DNA of 64,000 nucleotides from Leeuwenhoekiella sp. MAR_2009_132 (GTDB taxonomy: Bacteria; Bacteroidota; Bacteroidia; Flavobacteriales; Flavobacteriaceae), in contig NZ_JHZY01000004.1 of NCBI RefSeq assembly GCF_000687915.1, positions 69,501 to 133,500 of the forward strand, in the 5' to 3' direction. The position numbers were made by a program, and so were the translations under genes. Shown here in pieces: positions 50,510 through 61,900 of the stretch. Under the pieces are notes generated by a model that was given only the letters and a program-made list of their open reading frames with translations, ran no database searches and was not told where the DNA came from. Position 1 is the stretch's first letter, and every line of letters begins with the position of its first letter.

Positions 50510-51211
50510 TTAAAATTCAAAATTAAAACCCTTTTCTAATAAACTTTGGTAGGTGTCGGGATTAAATTGATATAGCTTAGCCGCTCGATGAGAAACATCT
50601 TTCTCCTTTTCATTTAGCGGAGTTAACAAATTCATCTTTAATATTTTTCTTCTAAAATTAGGCTTATCCATTTCTTTACCTAAAATTTGCTCATACAGAT
50701 GCATTAATTGCAATAAGGTAAATTTCTGCGGAAGTAAATTAAATCCTATTGGCTCTTGACGTATTCTACGACGTAGTCTTTTTAAACCTGTTTCTAGAAT
50801 TTGAGCGTGGTCAAATATTAAATCTTCTACTTGAGATACTTTAAACCACGCTACATTTACTGCTGTAAATCCCGGCTTAAGATCATAATCTTCTTCTTTT
50901 ATTAATGCATAATATCCTATAGTAATAACCCGAGATAATGGAAAACGATCAGGATCTCCAAAAGCTTTAAGCTGCTCTAAATAAACATCTTCAATACCGG
51001 TAAGCTCGAGCAAAAGTCTATTTGCAGCGGCATCAATACTTTCATTCTCATAAATCCAACCCCCGGGAAGCGCCCATTTATTTTTATTTATACCTTCTGC
51101 ATGCTGAACAAGAAGTACCTCAAGAGAGCCTTCTTTTAAACCAAATATTACACAATCTATAGTTATGCTGTCTAATATGATAGCTTTTGGCTCATTGTGA
51201 TCACTACTCAT
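50510..51211 (-). CDS. Nudix-domain transcription regulator (NrtR/AraR-like), likely xylose regulator
   Basis: 233 residues. N-terminal Nudix-like fold (SITIDCVIFGLKEGSLEVLL, WALPGGWIYENESIDAAANR LLLELTG), in which the G-x5-E-x7-R-E-x-x-E-E box is degenerate, so it should bind rather than hydrolyse a ligand. C-terminal winged helix (FTLLQLMHLYEQILGKEMDK, PNFRRKILKMNLL). This family controls pentose use in Bacteroidota. It is divergent from xylB-xylA across an operator-like palindrome. Confidence 0.85.
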   Translation of the reverse strand: MSSDHNEPKAIILDSITIDCVIFGLKEGSLEVLLVQHAEGINKNKWALPGGWIYENESIDAAANRLLLELTGIEDVYLEQLKAFGDPDRFPLSRVITIGYYALIKEEDYDLKPGFTAVNVAWFKVSQVEDLIFDHAQILETGLKRLRRRIRQEPIGFNLLPQKFTLLQLMHLYEQILGKEMDKPNFRRKILKMNLLTPLNEKEKDVSHRAAKLYQFNPDTYQSLLEKGFNFEF

Positions 51212-51295
51212 TAACTTATAATGTATATATATTAGTTCGAATTTTTTACGGCTCTAAATTATAAAAATTATGTGGAATAGATTTTTATGTATATA

Positions 51296-51318
51296 CTTGT
51301 AGTCAAATAAACTATAAG
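51296..51318. promoter_or_regulatory. Operator-like palindrome upstream of xylB
   Basis: CTTGTAGT and ACTATAAG flank a 7-base spacer; arms match at 7 of 8 positions. It lies 40 bases before the xylB ATG. A TAnnTTTG-like promoter box was not located with certainty. The site is a candidate for binding by the divergent Nudix regulator. Confidence 0.5.
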
Positions 51319-51357
51319 AGTGGTTTTTTACATTTTTAATCCATTAATTGCACACAC

Positions 51358-52848
51358 ATGTATTTTTTAGGAATAGATTTAGGAAGTTCATCAATTAAAC
51401 TTGCTGTTCTAGATGGGAATACCGGCAAAGCAATTGCAAATGCAACGGTGCCAGACAAAGAGATGCAAATGCTTGCTCCTAAACAAGGCTGGGCAGAGCA
51501 AGACCCAGAACTCTGGTGGAAGTATATTTGCAACGGCATTAAACAGCTTAAATCTGGAGGGGTAGATCTTAAAACTATTAAGGCTATAGGCATTTCCTAT
51601 CAAATGCACGGTCTAGTGCTTACAGATCGTAATCTTAATGTTTTACGCCCTTCTATAATATGGTGCGATAGCAGAGCAGCTCCCTTAGGCGATAACATAT
51701 ACAAAGAAAAAGGTTCTGCTTTTTTTCAGGATAAGATATTAGGTAGTCCTGGTAATTTTACTGCTTCAAAACTTAAATGGATTCAGGAAAATGAGCCTCA
51801 TCTTTTTGAACAGGCAGCTCATATGATGCTTCCTGGAGATTTCATAGCTGCTAAATTTTCGGGCGTAGCCCAGACAAGTAAATCTGGTCTTTCTGAAGCT
51901 GCCCTGTGGAATTTTAAAAAAGGGGAACTTGCAACAGATGTTTTAGATGCCATGGGATTACCCGTACATCTTATTCCTGAGATTGTATCTAATTTTGAAA
52001 ATCAAGCAACAATACTCCCTAAAATAGCACAGGAGTTAGGACTGGCAGAGGATGTGCAAATAACTTATAGAGCAGGTGATCAACCTAACAATGCACTTTC
52101 ATTAAATGTTAATGAACCTGGAGAGATTGCGACAACCGCAGGAACTTCAGCGGTAATTTATTCGGTTAGTGATACAAACGCTTTTGATAAAAATAACCGC
52201 GTAAACACATTTTTACATGTTAATGATACTGAAGTACAAAAACGCAATGGTATCCTGTTGTGTATAAATGGCTCTGGTATTTTATACCAATGGCTGCGTA
52301 AAATTATCTCTGGAGGTTCAGAACATTTAATCTCTTATGATTTTTTAAATGAACAAGCTTCAAAAGTGACTGCGGGAAGTGATGGTCTTCGGTTTTACCC
52401 ATTCGGAAACGGTGTGGAACGCATTTTTAATAACAAAGAAGCAACATCAGGATTACAAAACCTTAACTTCAATAGGCATGAAACCTCACATCTTGTGCGA
52501 TCTGCATGTGAAGGAATTGTTTTTGCGATGAATTACGGTTTTGAAATTATGCAGGAAATAGGTGCCGGCGGTAATCTGGTTAAAGCCACTCAGGCTAACT
52601 TGTTTTTAAGTCCTGTCTTTAGAGAGATTTTTGTAAATACAACACAAACCAGTTTAGAGCTTTATGAGACTAATGGCGCCGAAGGTGCTGCCAGAGGTGC
52701 CGCTTATGGTTTTGGTCACTATAAAACACTAAGCGAGGCAAATGAAAGTCTAAAACGAATTAAAACCATAGAGCCCACTGCAGCTTTAAGTTCAACCTAT
52801 GCAGAATGGTATGCCCTATGGAAAAATAATATTCAAATAAATAATTAA
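51358..52848 (+). CDS. xylB: Xylulokinase
   Basis: 496 residues of the FGGY carbohydrate kinase family. It phosphorylates D-xylulose with ATP. N-terminal ATP-site [20 protein letters not shown]; substrate region [13 protein letters not shown] and IWCDSRAA; second domain [12 protein letters not shown] and the C-terminal [16 protein letters not shown]. Start is 146 bases from the divergent regulator; xylA follows after two bases. Confidence 0.94.
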   Translation: MYFLGIDLGSSSIKLAVLDGNTGKAIANATVPDKEMQMLAPKQGWAEQDPELWWKYICNGIKQLKSGGVDLKTIKAIGISYQMHGLVLTDRNLNVLRPSIIWCDSRAAPLGDNIYKEKGSAFFQDKILGSPGNFTASKLKWIQENEPHLFEQAAHMMLPGDFIAAKFSGVAQTSKSGLSEAALWNFKKGELATDVLDAMGLPVHLIPEIVSNFENQATILPKIAQELGLAEDVQITYRAGDQPNNALSLNVNEPGEIATTAGTSAVIYSVSDTNAFDKNNRVNTFLHVNDTEVQKRNGILLCINGSGILYQWLRKIISGGSEHLISYDFLNEQASKVTAGSDGLRFYPFGNGVERIFNNKEATSGLQNLNFNRHETSHLVRSACEGIVFAMNYGFEIMQEIGAGGNLVKATQANLFLSPVFREIFVNTTQTSLELYETNGAEGAARGAAYGFGHYKTLSEANESLKRIKTIEPTAALSSTYAEWYALWKNNIQINN

Positions 52849-52850
52849 TT

Positions 52851-54161
52851 ATGAGCACGTATTTTAAAGACGTTAGTAAAATTCAGTTTGAAGGAAAAGG
52901 AAGCGACAACCCTCTGGCCTTTAAATATTATGATGAAAACAAAGTAGTAGCCGGTAAAACGTTAAAAGAGCATATGCGCTTTGCAATGGCCTATTGGCAT
53001 ACTTTAAATAATAGAGGTAGTGATCCTTTTGGAGCACCTACTGAAACATTTGAATGGGACAAAAATTCAGATCCTGTAGCACGTGCAAAAGATAAAATGG
53101 ATGCTGCTTTTGAATTTATGACAAAGTTAGGACTTCCTTACTATTGCTTTCATGACATAGATGTGGTTGATGAGGCCCCTACTCTTGGAGAATTTGAAAA
53201 CAGAATGCGCACTCTGGTAGATTATGCAAAAATCAAACAAAAAGATAGTGGCATAGAACTTTTATGGGGTACATCTAATCTCTTTAGCAATCCGCGTTAC
53301 ATGAACGGTGCAGCTACTAATCCTAATTTTGATGTATTAGCTTACGCGGGGGCTCAGCTTAAAATTGCATTAGATGCAACAATAGAACTAGGTGGTTCTA
53401 ATTATGTGTTTTGGGGTGGTCGAGAAGGCTATATGAGTTTATTAAATACAGATATGAACCGTGAGCTTGATCACCTGGGTCAGTTTTTAAATATGTGTAA
53501 GGATTACGGTCGCAAACAAGGGTTTACCGGTAATTTCTTGATTGAACCAAAACCTATGGAACCCACCAAACATCAATATGATTTTGATGCAGCAACTACT
53601 TTAGGTTTTATCAATAAATATGGCTTACAAAACGATTTTAAATTGAATCTTGAAGTAAACCATGCTACACTGGCGAGTCATACTTTTGAGCACGAATTAC
53701 AAGTTGCAGTAGATGCAGGTATGTTAGGAAGCATTGATGCAAACCGTGGGGATTATCAAAACGGATGGGACACAGACCAGTTTCCTATTAATGTTTTTGA
53801 AATCACACAGTCTATGCTGGTTATCTTAGAAGGTGGTGGTATACAAGGCGGCGGTATTAATTTTGACGCTAAAGTACGTAGAAACTCTACAGATCTTAAT
53901 GACAAATTTATCGCACACATCGCCGGTATGGATACGTTTGCACGTGGGTTAATAGCAGCAGATCACATCTTAGAGAATACAAATTATAAAGCATTGCGTA
54001 AAACACGTTATGAATCATTTGATTCTGGAAATGGTGCTGCTTTTGAAAAAGGTACACTTTCTCTAGAACAACTAAGTGATATAGGGAGAAGCAATGGTGA
54101 ACCTAAATCGTTTAGCGGCCAGCAAGAATTGTATGAGCAGCTTGTTGCTAATTCATTTTAA
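52851..54161 (+). CDS. xylA: Xylose isomerase
   Basis: 436 residues, class II length. It converts D-xylose to D-xylulose with divalent metal. Seen: YYCFHDIDV (catalytic His), [33 protein letters not shown] with metal-binding Glu, and [19 protein letters not shown]. It is co-transcribed with xylB. A terminator follows. Confidence 0.96.
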   Translation: MSTYFKDVSKIQFEGKGSDNPLAFKYYDENKVVAGKTLKEHMRFAMAYWHTLNNRGSDPFGAPTETFEWDKNSDPVARAKDKMDAAFEFMTKLGLPYYCFHDIDVVDEAPTLGEFENRMRTLVDYAKIKQKDSGIELLWGTSNLFSNPRYMNGAATNPNFDVLAYAGAQLKIALDATIELGGSNYVFWGGREGYMSLLNTDMNRELDHLGQFLNMCKDYGRKQGFTGNFLIEPKPMEPTKHQYDFDAATTLGFINKYGLQNDFKLNLEVNHATLASHTFEHELQVAVDAGMLGSIDANRGDYQNGWDTDQFPINVFEITQSMLVILEGGGIQGGGINFDAKVRRNSTDLNDKFIAHIAGMDTFARGLIAADHILENTNYKALRKTRYESFDSGNGAAFEKGTLSLEQLSDIGRSNGEPKSFSGQQELYEQLVANSF

Positions 54162-54181
54162 AAAAGTTTATTTAATATAGC

Positions 54182-54210
54182 AAAGGCATCCTTAGGGATG
54201 CCTTTTTTTT
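54182..54210 (+). terminator. Terminator of xylBA operon
   Basis: AAAGGCATCC-TTAG-GGATGCCTTT followed by a run of Ts. Confidence 0.85.
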
Positions 54211-54446
54211 GTTCATAAATCACATTCAATTGATACTCAAAGAACTTTTAATAATTTTTAATAATAAAAAAAGATAGGATTAATAAATTCACTTTATTAG
54301 TCATAAGGATACATTAATCGGTTTAGTTGTAATTAACATTTAATTAACTGAATATCAACTCTCTTATTTTACTATAACGTTGTTTTTATAGGTAAGTCTA
54401 TCGTAATTTTAAACCGTAATTACGAACAGGATTAAAATTTACAGTA

Positions 54447-54677
54447 ATGAAAGCAACGTTTAAAATTATCGAAAGCAATATCGAATGCACGCAAGAGGTT
54501 ATTAAACAGTGCTTAAACCGAATTATGGAAGTGCGTGTTTTAGAAGTTAATCTAAACAAGAACACCATATCTGTAGATTATTTTAAACCTAGTGTTTATG
54601 AGCGTATCAAAAAAGAACTTTACTGTTTGGGACTTTCTGTTGGTGAATTGGTAATCCTTCCTGATTTTAATAACTAA
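54447..54677 (+). CDS. Small HMA-fold-like protein (76 aa)
   Basis: MKATFKIIESNIECTQEVIK, QCLNRIMEVRVLEVNLNKNT and ISVDYFKPSVYERIKKELYC show the beta-alpha-beta-beta-alpha-beta order of heavy-metal-associated domains, but the C-x-x-C metal motif is absent. Function unknown. The spaces 54,211-54,446 and 54,678-55,009 show no gene. Confidence 0.5.
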   Translation: MKATFKIIESNIECTQEVIKQCLNRIMEVRVLEVNLNKNTISVDYFKPSVYERIKKELYCLGLSVGELVILPDFNN

Positions 54678-55009
54678 TCTATCAATCGCAATTTCTATTC
54701 TACTACAAATCAAGAAACTGATTTTACAATTTCAAATTGAGATTTTCAGGCTTTAATGCTATTCTTGCCCTAATTTGAGCGTTTCTTTTAATTGGATTTT
54801 ATTTAAAATTTTGAAGTCCTAGAGCATTTTTTTTGATGCAATTCAATTGATAGCCTTTATTAATTAAATGTCTATTATTTAAACTATTAATGCATTTCTC
54901 ATAATTCTTTTTTCAACTTTAGACTATAAATAATATTAGTAATTCTTGACATTAGCTGATAGGAAATGTATCTTTCGAGTTCAACCAACCAATTTGATCT
55001 TTTAGAAAT

Positions 55010-55468
55010 ATGCTAAATCTAATCCGTACAGACTCAAAAAATGCTGATTTCTTAAAATTGATAAAAGAACTCGATGAAACCCTCAAACTTACTGATGGCG
55101 ATGATCACGCATTTTATAATCAATTTAATTCTTTAGAACGTATCAATAATGTTATTGTAGCTTATGAAAGTGGAATCGCTGTGGGGTGCGGAGCATTCAG
55201 AGAATATGGCCCTAAGAGTTTAGAAATAAAAAGAATGTATACTAAACCGCTGTATAGAAAACGAGGGTACGCCAGTTTAATACTGGAAGCTTTAGAAAAC
55301 TGGGGAGCAGAATTAGGCTACACAAAATGTATTTTAGAGACAGGTATCTTTCAACCTCCGGCAATTGCTCTTTATAAAAGAAGACACTATGATATTATCC
55401 CTAATTACGGGCAATACAGCGGCGTAGGCGGGAGTATGTGTTTTATTAAATATCTGGCTGGTGCTTAG
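55010..55468 (+). CDS. GNAT-family N-acetyltransferase
   Basis: 152 residues. GCGAFREYGPKSLEIKRMYT then YRKRGYASLILEALENWGAE is the acetyl-CoA binding motif A (R-x-x-G-x-A). Substrate unknown. It converges on the transglutaminase gene with six bases between stops. Confidence 0.85.
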   Translation: MLNLIRTDSKNADFLKLIKELDETLKLTDGDDHAFYNQFNSLERINNVIVAYESGIAVGCGAFREYGPKSLEIKRMYTKPLYRKRGYASLILEALENWGAELGYTKCILETGIFQPPAIALYKRRHYDIIPNYGQYSGVGGSMCFIKYLAGA

Positions 55469-55474
55469 TTTCGC

Positions 55475-56365
55475 CTAGATTACGCGCGATATATCTACCT
55501 CAACCTTTAATTTACTTTTACCGCTACCATAAACCACACCTTTTAAAGGTGGTACATCATAATAATCTCTTCCCCATCCTACAACAAGATGTTGATCGCC
55601 GGGAATTTGATTATTTGTAGGGTCAAAATCTACCCATCCAAAACCCGGAATAAAAATTGAAAACCAGGCGTGGCTCGCGTCTGCTCCTACTAATTTTTGC
55701 TGCCCCGGAGGCGGTAAGGTTTCTATATAACCACTTACATAGCGTGCAGGCAATCCTATAGATCGTATACAGGCAATTGCTATCTGTGCAAAATCCTGAC
55801 AAACCCCTTTACGATTCTTCATCACTTCATTTATAGGTGTGCTCACACTCGTAAAACCCGAGACAAAATCAAAATCTATATAAATACGCTGCATTAACTC
55901 TTCTGCTGCTTCAAATACAGAGCGACCGGGTTTAAAGCTTTCTTTAGCATAATTAAGAATAGACTCATCTGTCTTTTTAATGAAAATAGATTCGAGAACA
56001 AATTGCTTTGCTTCTAAAATATCTGGTTCAGTTTTGCTAAGTAATGATAAAGCTTGTTCTAAGGTTACTTTAGAACAGGCATCAGATCTAAAGTCATTTT
56101 TAAATTGCTCATACTCCCTGCGTATTTTACTCACAGTAGTAACTTTTAACTGCCTATGCTCTTTCTGAATTGAAAAACGGGTTATATAATTTCCGAAGAA
56201 ATCAACACGTTCAGAAATCTCATCTGCTTCAGGGCTTATATGTATTTTGTATTCTAATAACTCCTGACCTAGAGAACGTCTCGATTTTAATACTGCTATA
56301 TTATGGCAATAACTTACCGGTGCGTCGTAATCGTATTTAGTTGTATGTGAGATTGAATAGAGCAT
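55475..56365 (-). CDS. Transglutaminase-like protein (third gene of operon)
   Basis: 296 residues. N-terminal bacterial transglutaminase domain (LYSISHTTKYDYDAPVSYCH), then the catalytic core GVCQDFAQIAIACIRSIGLP (Cys), ASHAWFSIFIPGFGWVDFDP (His), with the Asp in DPTNNQ. It is the last gene of a three-gene operon with a circularly permuted ATP-grasp protein. The family context suggests peptide bond formation or cleavage on an unknown peptide tag. Confidence 0.9.
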   Translation of the reverse strand: MLYSISHTTKYDYDAPVSYCHNIAVLKSRRSLGQELLEYKIHISPEADEISERVDFFGNYITRFSIQKEHRQLKVTTVSKIRREYEQFKNDFRSDACSKVTLEQALSLLSKTEPDILEAKQFVLESIFIKKTDESILNYAKESFKPGRSVFEAAEELMQRIYIDFDFVSGFTSVSTPINEVMKNRKGVCQDFAQIAIACIRSIGLPARYVSGYIETLPPPGQQKLVGADASHAWFSIFIPGFGWVDFDPTNNQIPGDQHLVVGWGRDYYDVPPLKGVVYGSGKSKLKVEVDISRVI

Positions 56366-58926
56366 TATAACGGGAAGTTTTGGTCGACTAATTGACTCTG
56401 CTTATAGGTATGATTAAAATAGGTATTTGATATAGCTTGTGATGTTTGAAAAAGCAAATCACTTAGTTTTTCTAATAATTTATCTAAGTCCTCCCTAATT
56501 AAACTATCCTCACTATTTATTTTAGCAAGAGATTCTGAACTTGCTAAACGCAGACTGGCAAAAGCTTCAAAGACATATTTCTCATAATTCATCAACACAT
56601 CAGATTTTATTGAATGTGGTAATCTGGCGATATCTTTTTGAAGACGACCTAACTGAAATGCAAGCGATCTTGGGTAATGCAAATCCATAAGTAGTAAGCT
56701 TATTACAGGTTCTATACGTATATAGGAACGGTAACTATACCGGTAAATATTTAAACTCTCATGACTACTTAACAAAGATTCTAAAACTTCATATTCTGTT
56801 TGTCCCGGTTGTTTAATCACAAGCAAAGACCGGCACTTGGTAATAGTAAGCATACTTTGTTCTAGTTGTAAACCTATAAAATAAAGCAGCAATCCTTGAT
56901 CTACCATTATACTTTCTTCGATAAGCCCCATAAAGGCTATGAGTCGTGTTATAAGCTGATTAAGTGCTCTAATTAACTTTGTTATAGTGAGGTCTTTTTC
57001 ATTTTCGAGATTGCGCCATATCTTCTGTATATTTTCAAAAACCCGCCACATATCACTACTCCATAAATTACGAATTGAGTAATAGGAATTGCTAAACATA
57101 CTCATTGTATTAGCAAGACTTCCTACTCGATTCCGATTGAGTACAACAGATACTATTTCTTCAAGTGGATTTTCAAGAGCAGATTTACCATTTGCACTGT
57201 CTTCCATAAAACCAGGAAACGTTCCCGTCATTTGGGTTACGGCTTTATAAAGTGTATCTAATTTAACAGCTCCTACCTGTTGATGACTCGCTTCAGTAGA
57301 GTTCATTTGTTTGAGTACCATTCTTAGAAAACGAGCATTTACTAAAGTACGTCCCACATATCTTCCTGCCCAGTATAAATTTTCAGCAGTTAAACTTGGT
57401 AAATCATCAAGGCCACTTACAGAAACTGCAGATTTTCTATTCCAATTAAAACTAGGTTGCTCTTCGTTCTTATGATTTCCTATAATCCAAAAATCTTTAC
57501 TGGTACCACCCCGCTGATTAGAAACTCTTAGGTTATCCCGTTCTGAAGCTACACGCACGAGACCACCGGGCATTACATTGTAGCCGTTTTTACCGGCCAT
57601 TGTAAACGTACGCGCAACCATATTGCGCGGCTCAAAATTTCCTTTACTAAAATTAGGGGTTGTAGAAAAGCTAATGTGCTCCTGAGCTACAAAATGATAA
57701 GGTTTCTTTTCTATCTCTTTTCTTAGCGCTTCTAATTCCTTTTCTGAAAGCAGTTCGCCAAAATGAATGTGTTCTCTATTGGTGCGATCTATAGGTTTGA
57801 TCACCAGCTTTGAGAGATTCTCAAGTACATATTTTCGTTCTTTTTCCTGACCACACCACCAGGATGCAATTTGCGGAAGATGCAATTCTTCTTTCAGAAA
57901 AAACCTGCTTATAGCCGGCATAAAAGGGATTAAGCCTGGGTTTTCTAAGATACCACTGCCTATCGGGTTTACTATGGAGACATTCTGGCGTCTTACCACA
58001 TCAAGCAAACCGGCTACGCCCAGATGTGAATCTTCTCGCAATTCTAGAGGATCTGTAAATACATCATCTACCCTACGCAATACGACGTGCACGCGTTTTA
58101 AACCCTTTAAAGATTTCATATATAAATGACCATCTCTAACAACCAGGTCATTTCCCTGAACCAGTGGATACCCCAAAAAAGACGCTAAATAAGCGTGCTC
58201 AAAGTACGTCTCATTATGTGATCCCGGCGTTAAAATAACAATATTGGGATTTTCAATTTTCTCAGGAGAAGCTTCTACTAGTAACTCATTAAATTCTTTA
58301 AAAAATTCTGAGAGTCGCTTAATATTCATATCTGCAAAGATATCTGCAAAGACACGATTAGCAGTAGATCTGTTTTCTAAAGCATAACCCATACCTGAAG
58401 GCGCCTGCGACCGGTCATTTACAACCCACATTCTGCCATCACTCCCACGCGCCAAATCTGCAGCATATAAAAGCAAATGTCTGTCTATCTTGTAATGTAT
58501 TTTATCGCATTGTCTTAAAAATCCGCGATGCCCATAAATCACTTCGTGGGGTACAATACCTTCTTTAATTAATTTACGCTCCCCATAAACATCTTTAAGA
58601 ACCTTGTCTAATAGGTCTGCACGTTGTTTGAGTCCTTTTTCAATTTGCTGCCACTCTTTAATATCTAATAAAAATGGAACTACATTTAAATTCCAGGGTC
58701 TATTGAGACCGTTAGGATCATTATAGACATTATAGGTAACACCATTTTCTTCAAGAAGCCAATTAATATCGTTCTGACGCTGAGTTAAGCCCTCGACACC
58801 TATTTGTTTAAAATTTTCTAAAAGCGTATTCCAATCCCCTTTAACGCTAAGATCTGGTTTAAACATCTCATCGTAGGTATTGTCTGTAAAATACTTAGTA
58901 AACCAAGCGTTTGTAGCCACGGTCAT
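56365..58926 (-). CDS. Circularly permuted ATP-grasp protein fused to alpha-E domain
   Basis: 853 residues. The N-terminal half (about 1-480) is the CP-ATP-grasp type 2 domain: DPNGLNRPWNLNVVPFLLDI, RVFADIFADMNIKRLSEFFK, NIVILTPGSHNETYFEHAYL and LVRVASERDNLRVSNQRGGT SKDFWI. The C-terminal half (about 510-845) is the helical alpha-E domain (NLYWAGRYVGRTLVNARFLR). In many bacteria these are separate proteins; here fused. Predicted peptide ligase acting with the transglutaminases; substrate unknown. Confidence 0.92.
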   Translation of the reverse strand: MTVATNAWFTKYFTDNTYDEMFKPDLSVKGDWNTLLENFKQIGVEGLTQRQNDINWLLEENGVTYNVYNDPNGLNRPWNLNVVPFLLDIKEWQQIEKGLKQRADLLDKVLKDVYGERKLIKEGIVPHEVIYGHRGFLRQCDKIHYKIDRHLLLYAADLARGSDGRMWVVNDRSQAPSGMGYALENRSTANRVFADIFADMNIKRLSEFFKEFNELLVEASPEKIENPNIVILTPGSHNETYFEHAYLASFLGYPLVQGNDLVVRDGHLYMKSLKGLKRVHVVLRRVDDVFTDPLELREDSHLGVAGLLDVVRRQNVSIVNPIGSGILENPGLIPFMPAISRFFLKEELHLPQIASWWCGQEKERKYVLENLSKLVIKPIDRTNREHIHFGELLSEKELEALRKEIEKKPYHFVAQEHISFSTTPNFSKGNFEPRNMVARTFTMAGKNGYNVMPGGLVRVASERDNLRVSNQRGGTSKDFWIIGNHKNEEQPSFNWNRKSAVSVSGLDDLPSLTAENLYWAGRYVGRTLVNARFLRMVLKQMNSTEASHQQVGAVKLDTLYKAVTQMTGTFPGFMEDSANGKSALENPLEEIVSVVLNRNRVGSLANTMSMFSNSYYSIRNLWSSDMWRVFENIQKIWRNLENEKDLTITKLIRALNQLITRLIAFMGLIEESIMVDQGLLLYFIGLQLEQSMLTITKCRSLLVIKQPGQTEYEVLESLLSSHESLNIYRYSYRSYIRIEPVISLLLMDLHYPRSLAFQLGRLQKDIARLPHSIKSDVLMNYEKYVFEAFASLRLASSESLAKINSEDSLIREDLDKLLEKLSDLLFQTSQAISNTYFNHTYKQSQLVDQNFPL

Positions 58927-58941
58927 ATGTAGGGTATAAAA

Positions 58942-61900
58942 TTATTTCTTTCGTAAATCCAGTAAATGTGGGAATTCTGGGTTGACAGGAATTTCTTTAA
59001 AATTAAATGTTTTTTCTGAATGTGTTGATTTTAAACTGCGTTTCACAGCACCGCTATTAGGCTCTGTTTCAGAAGGATCTATTGTTCCCTGTGTATGTCC
59101 CATTTCCCAGAATCTGTTTATACGGCGTGACTCTGCTTCTAAACTGTTAATAGGATAGGTTTCATAACTTCTTCCACCGGGATGTGATACAAAATAAGTG
59201 CAGCCACCTATAGAACGCTTATTCCATAAATCAACTACATCAAAAACTAATGGCGTATCTACACCTATAGTTGGGTGCAAAGCAGACCAGGGATCCCAGG
59301 CTTTATAACGAACACCGGCTACATACTCACCTTTAACATCGGTGCTGCTCAATTGAACTTTTACACCGTTACAGGTAACTACATACCGCTCATCGTTAAA
59401 GTTTGATATTTTTATTTGAACACGCTCGAGTGATGAGTCTACATAACGCGCGGTACCACCGCCCGTCATTTCTTCCCCAAGAACATTCCATGGTTCGATT
59501 GCGGCGCGCAGTTCTACCTGCATATCTTTAATTTTAATCAATCCATAAAGTGGAAAACGAAACTCAAAAAACGGATCGAACCAATCTAATTCAAATGGAT
59601 AACCGGCAGCATTTAACTGACTTACAATATCCTTAATATCTTCTTTGACATAATGCTCCATCAAGAATTTATCGTGCAGTTGCGTTCCCCAGCGCACAAG
59701 TTTATGCTTGTAAGGCTCTTTCCAAAACCAGGAAACCAGTGTACGTACAAGTAGCATTTGCATTAAACTCATTTGAGGATGCGGTGGCATATCAAAAGCA
59801 CGAAGTTCTAAAATACCCAATCTGCCCGATGAAGAATCTGGCGAATACAACTTATCTATACAAAATTCTGCACGGTGCGTATTTCCTGTAATATCTGTCA
59901 ATAAATGCCTAAATAAGCGATCTGTTAACCAAAACGGAACTTCTTCTCCTTCAGGAATCTGCGAAAATGCTATTTCTAACTCATATAAATTTTCGGCTCT
60001 ACCCTCATCTATACGCGGTGCCTGGCTGGTTGAACCTATAAAACCACCTGAGAATAAATATGATAATCCCGGGTGATGTTGCCAAAAGGTTAATAAACTA
60101 CGCAGCATATCTGGTCTGCGCAATAACGGACTATCTGAAGGTGTTGTACCTCCTAAAGTAACGTGATTACCACCACCAGTGCCGGTATGTTTACCATCTA
60201 ACATAAATTTCTCGGTACCCAAGCGACTCTTTTTCGCTTCCTCATACAGTGTTAAAGTTGTATTTGTAAGCTCACCCCATGTCTTTGATGGGTGTACATT
60301 TACTTCGATTACACCGGGATCTGGTGTAACTTTTAATACTTCTAAACGAATATCACGTGGAGGCTCATAGCCTTCCATTAAAACAGGAACATCCAGTTTT
60401 TTTGCGGTAGCTTCTATCGAAGCGATAAGATCTAAAAAGGTCTCTGCATCGTCAAGCGGCGGAAGAAAAAGATATAAGCGTTTTTCTCTTACCTCAGCAC
60501 AAATAGCAGTACGTGCAAAAGGATTCTTTTCTTTTTTATCTGCGTTATAATCTACTTTTTTTCCTTTTTTCGCTTTCGCGGAAGCTAAACGTTGCTCAAG
60601 AGCTTCGCCGTATTTACCAAAAGGTTTTCGTTTATCAAATAAATCTGGCTCTGAGATATCTTGAGAAGCTACCTCCGGATTTTCAATTAATGAGTTTAAA
60701 GGAAGTCTATAACCCACAGGTGAATTTCCCGGAATTAGGAATAAATTTTTTCTTCTAAATTCCCATGCATTCGTAACCCATTTCCCGCGTATGTTAGCAA
60801 GAGGCATCACATGGCCTATTTTCTTATCAAGACCTTGTTCTAATATTTTATTAAGACGATTACGTACCGATGTTGCAGTATCATCCCCTTTTAAGGGATC
60901 TACATCTACAGGTAATCTCCCTTCCTCCCACATAAAATAAAATACATCTTCGTAGGCCGGCATAATGTATTCTAATCGAACGCCTAGATTTATTGCCAAT
61001 TCCTGCAAAAAGGTTTTACTTATTACCTCTGGTAATTCATATTCTTTTGTAAAGGAAGCCATAAGGCGTTCTTCTTTCCAGACGGGTAAACCATCTTTAC
61101 GCCAATGCATACCTATTGCCCAACGTGGAATGGGTTCGCCGGGATACCATTTTCCCTGAGCGTGATGAAACATACCGCCGGGTGCAAATTTGTGTAATAA
61201 CCGGTTTGATAAGCCCTCAGATAGTTTGCGTTTTTCAGGGCCATCTGCTGCAGTATTCCACTGCTCAGACTCCATATCATCTATAGAAACAAATGTAGGT
61301 TCGCCACCCATGGTAAGACGTACATCATTTTCTTGTAATTCATTCTCAACCTCAAACCCCAGATTGTAAATCGCTTTCCATTGGCTTTCGGTATATGGTT
61401 TTGTTACGCGCGGAGATTCAAAAATTCGGGTAACAGAATTATCAAATTCAAATTCGGTTTCTGCAGGATCTGAAAAACCCACCACCGGTGCGGCACTTTC
61501 AAATGAGGGTGTACACGCTAACGGAATATGCCCTTCACTAGCTAATAATCCTGATGTTGCATCAAGACCTATCCAGCCTGCACCCGGCACATAAACTTCT
61601 GCCCAGGCATGCAAATCTGTAAAATCTTCTTCTGGACCAGACGGGCCGTCAAGCGATTTTTCGTCAGACTTTAACTGTACAAGATATCCTGACACAAAAC
61701 GTGCTGCCATACCTAGATGGCGCAAACTCTGCACAAGTAGCCACGCAAAGTCACGACAACTACCTAATTTTTTTTCGAGTGTTTCCTCACAGGTTTGAAC
61801 ACCAGGCTCCATACGCACGGTATAGTTCAGGTATTCATTAATATGCCTGTTAATACCTATTAGAAAATAAATTGTAAGTTGTTTTGAAGTATCTATCGTC

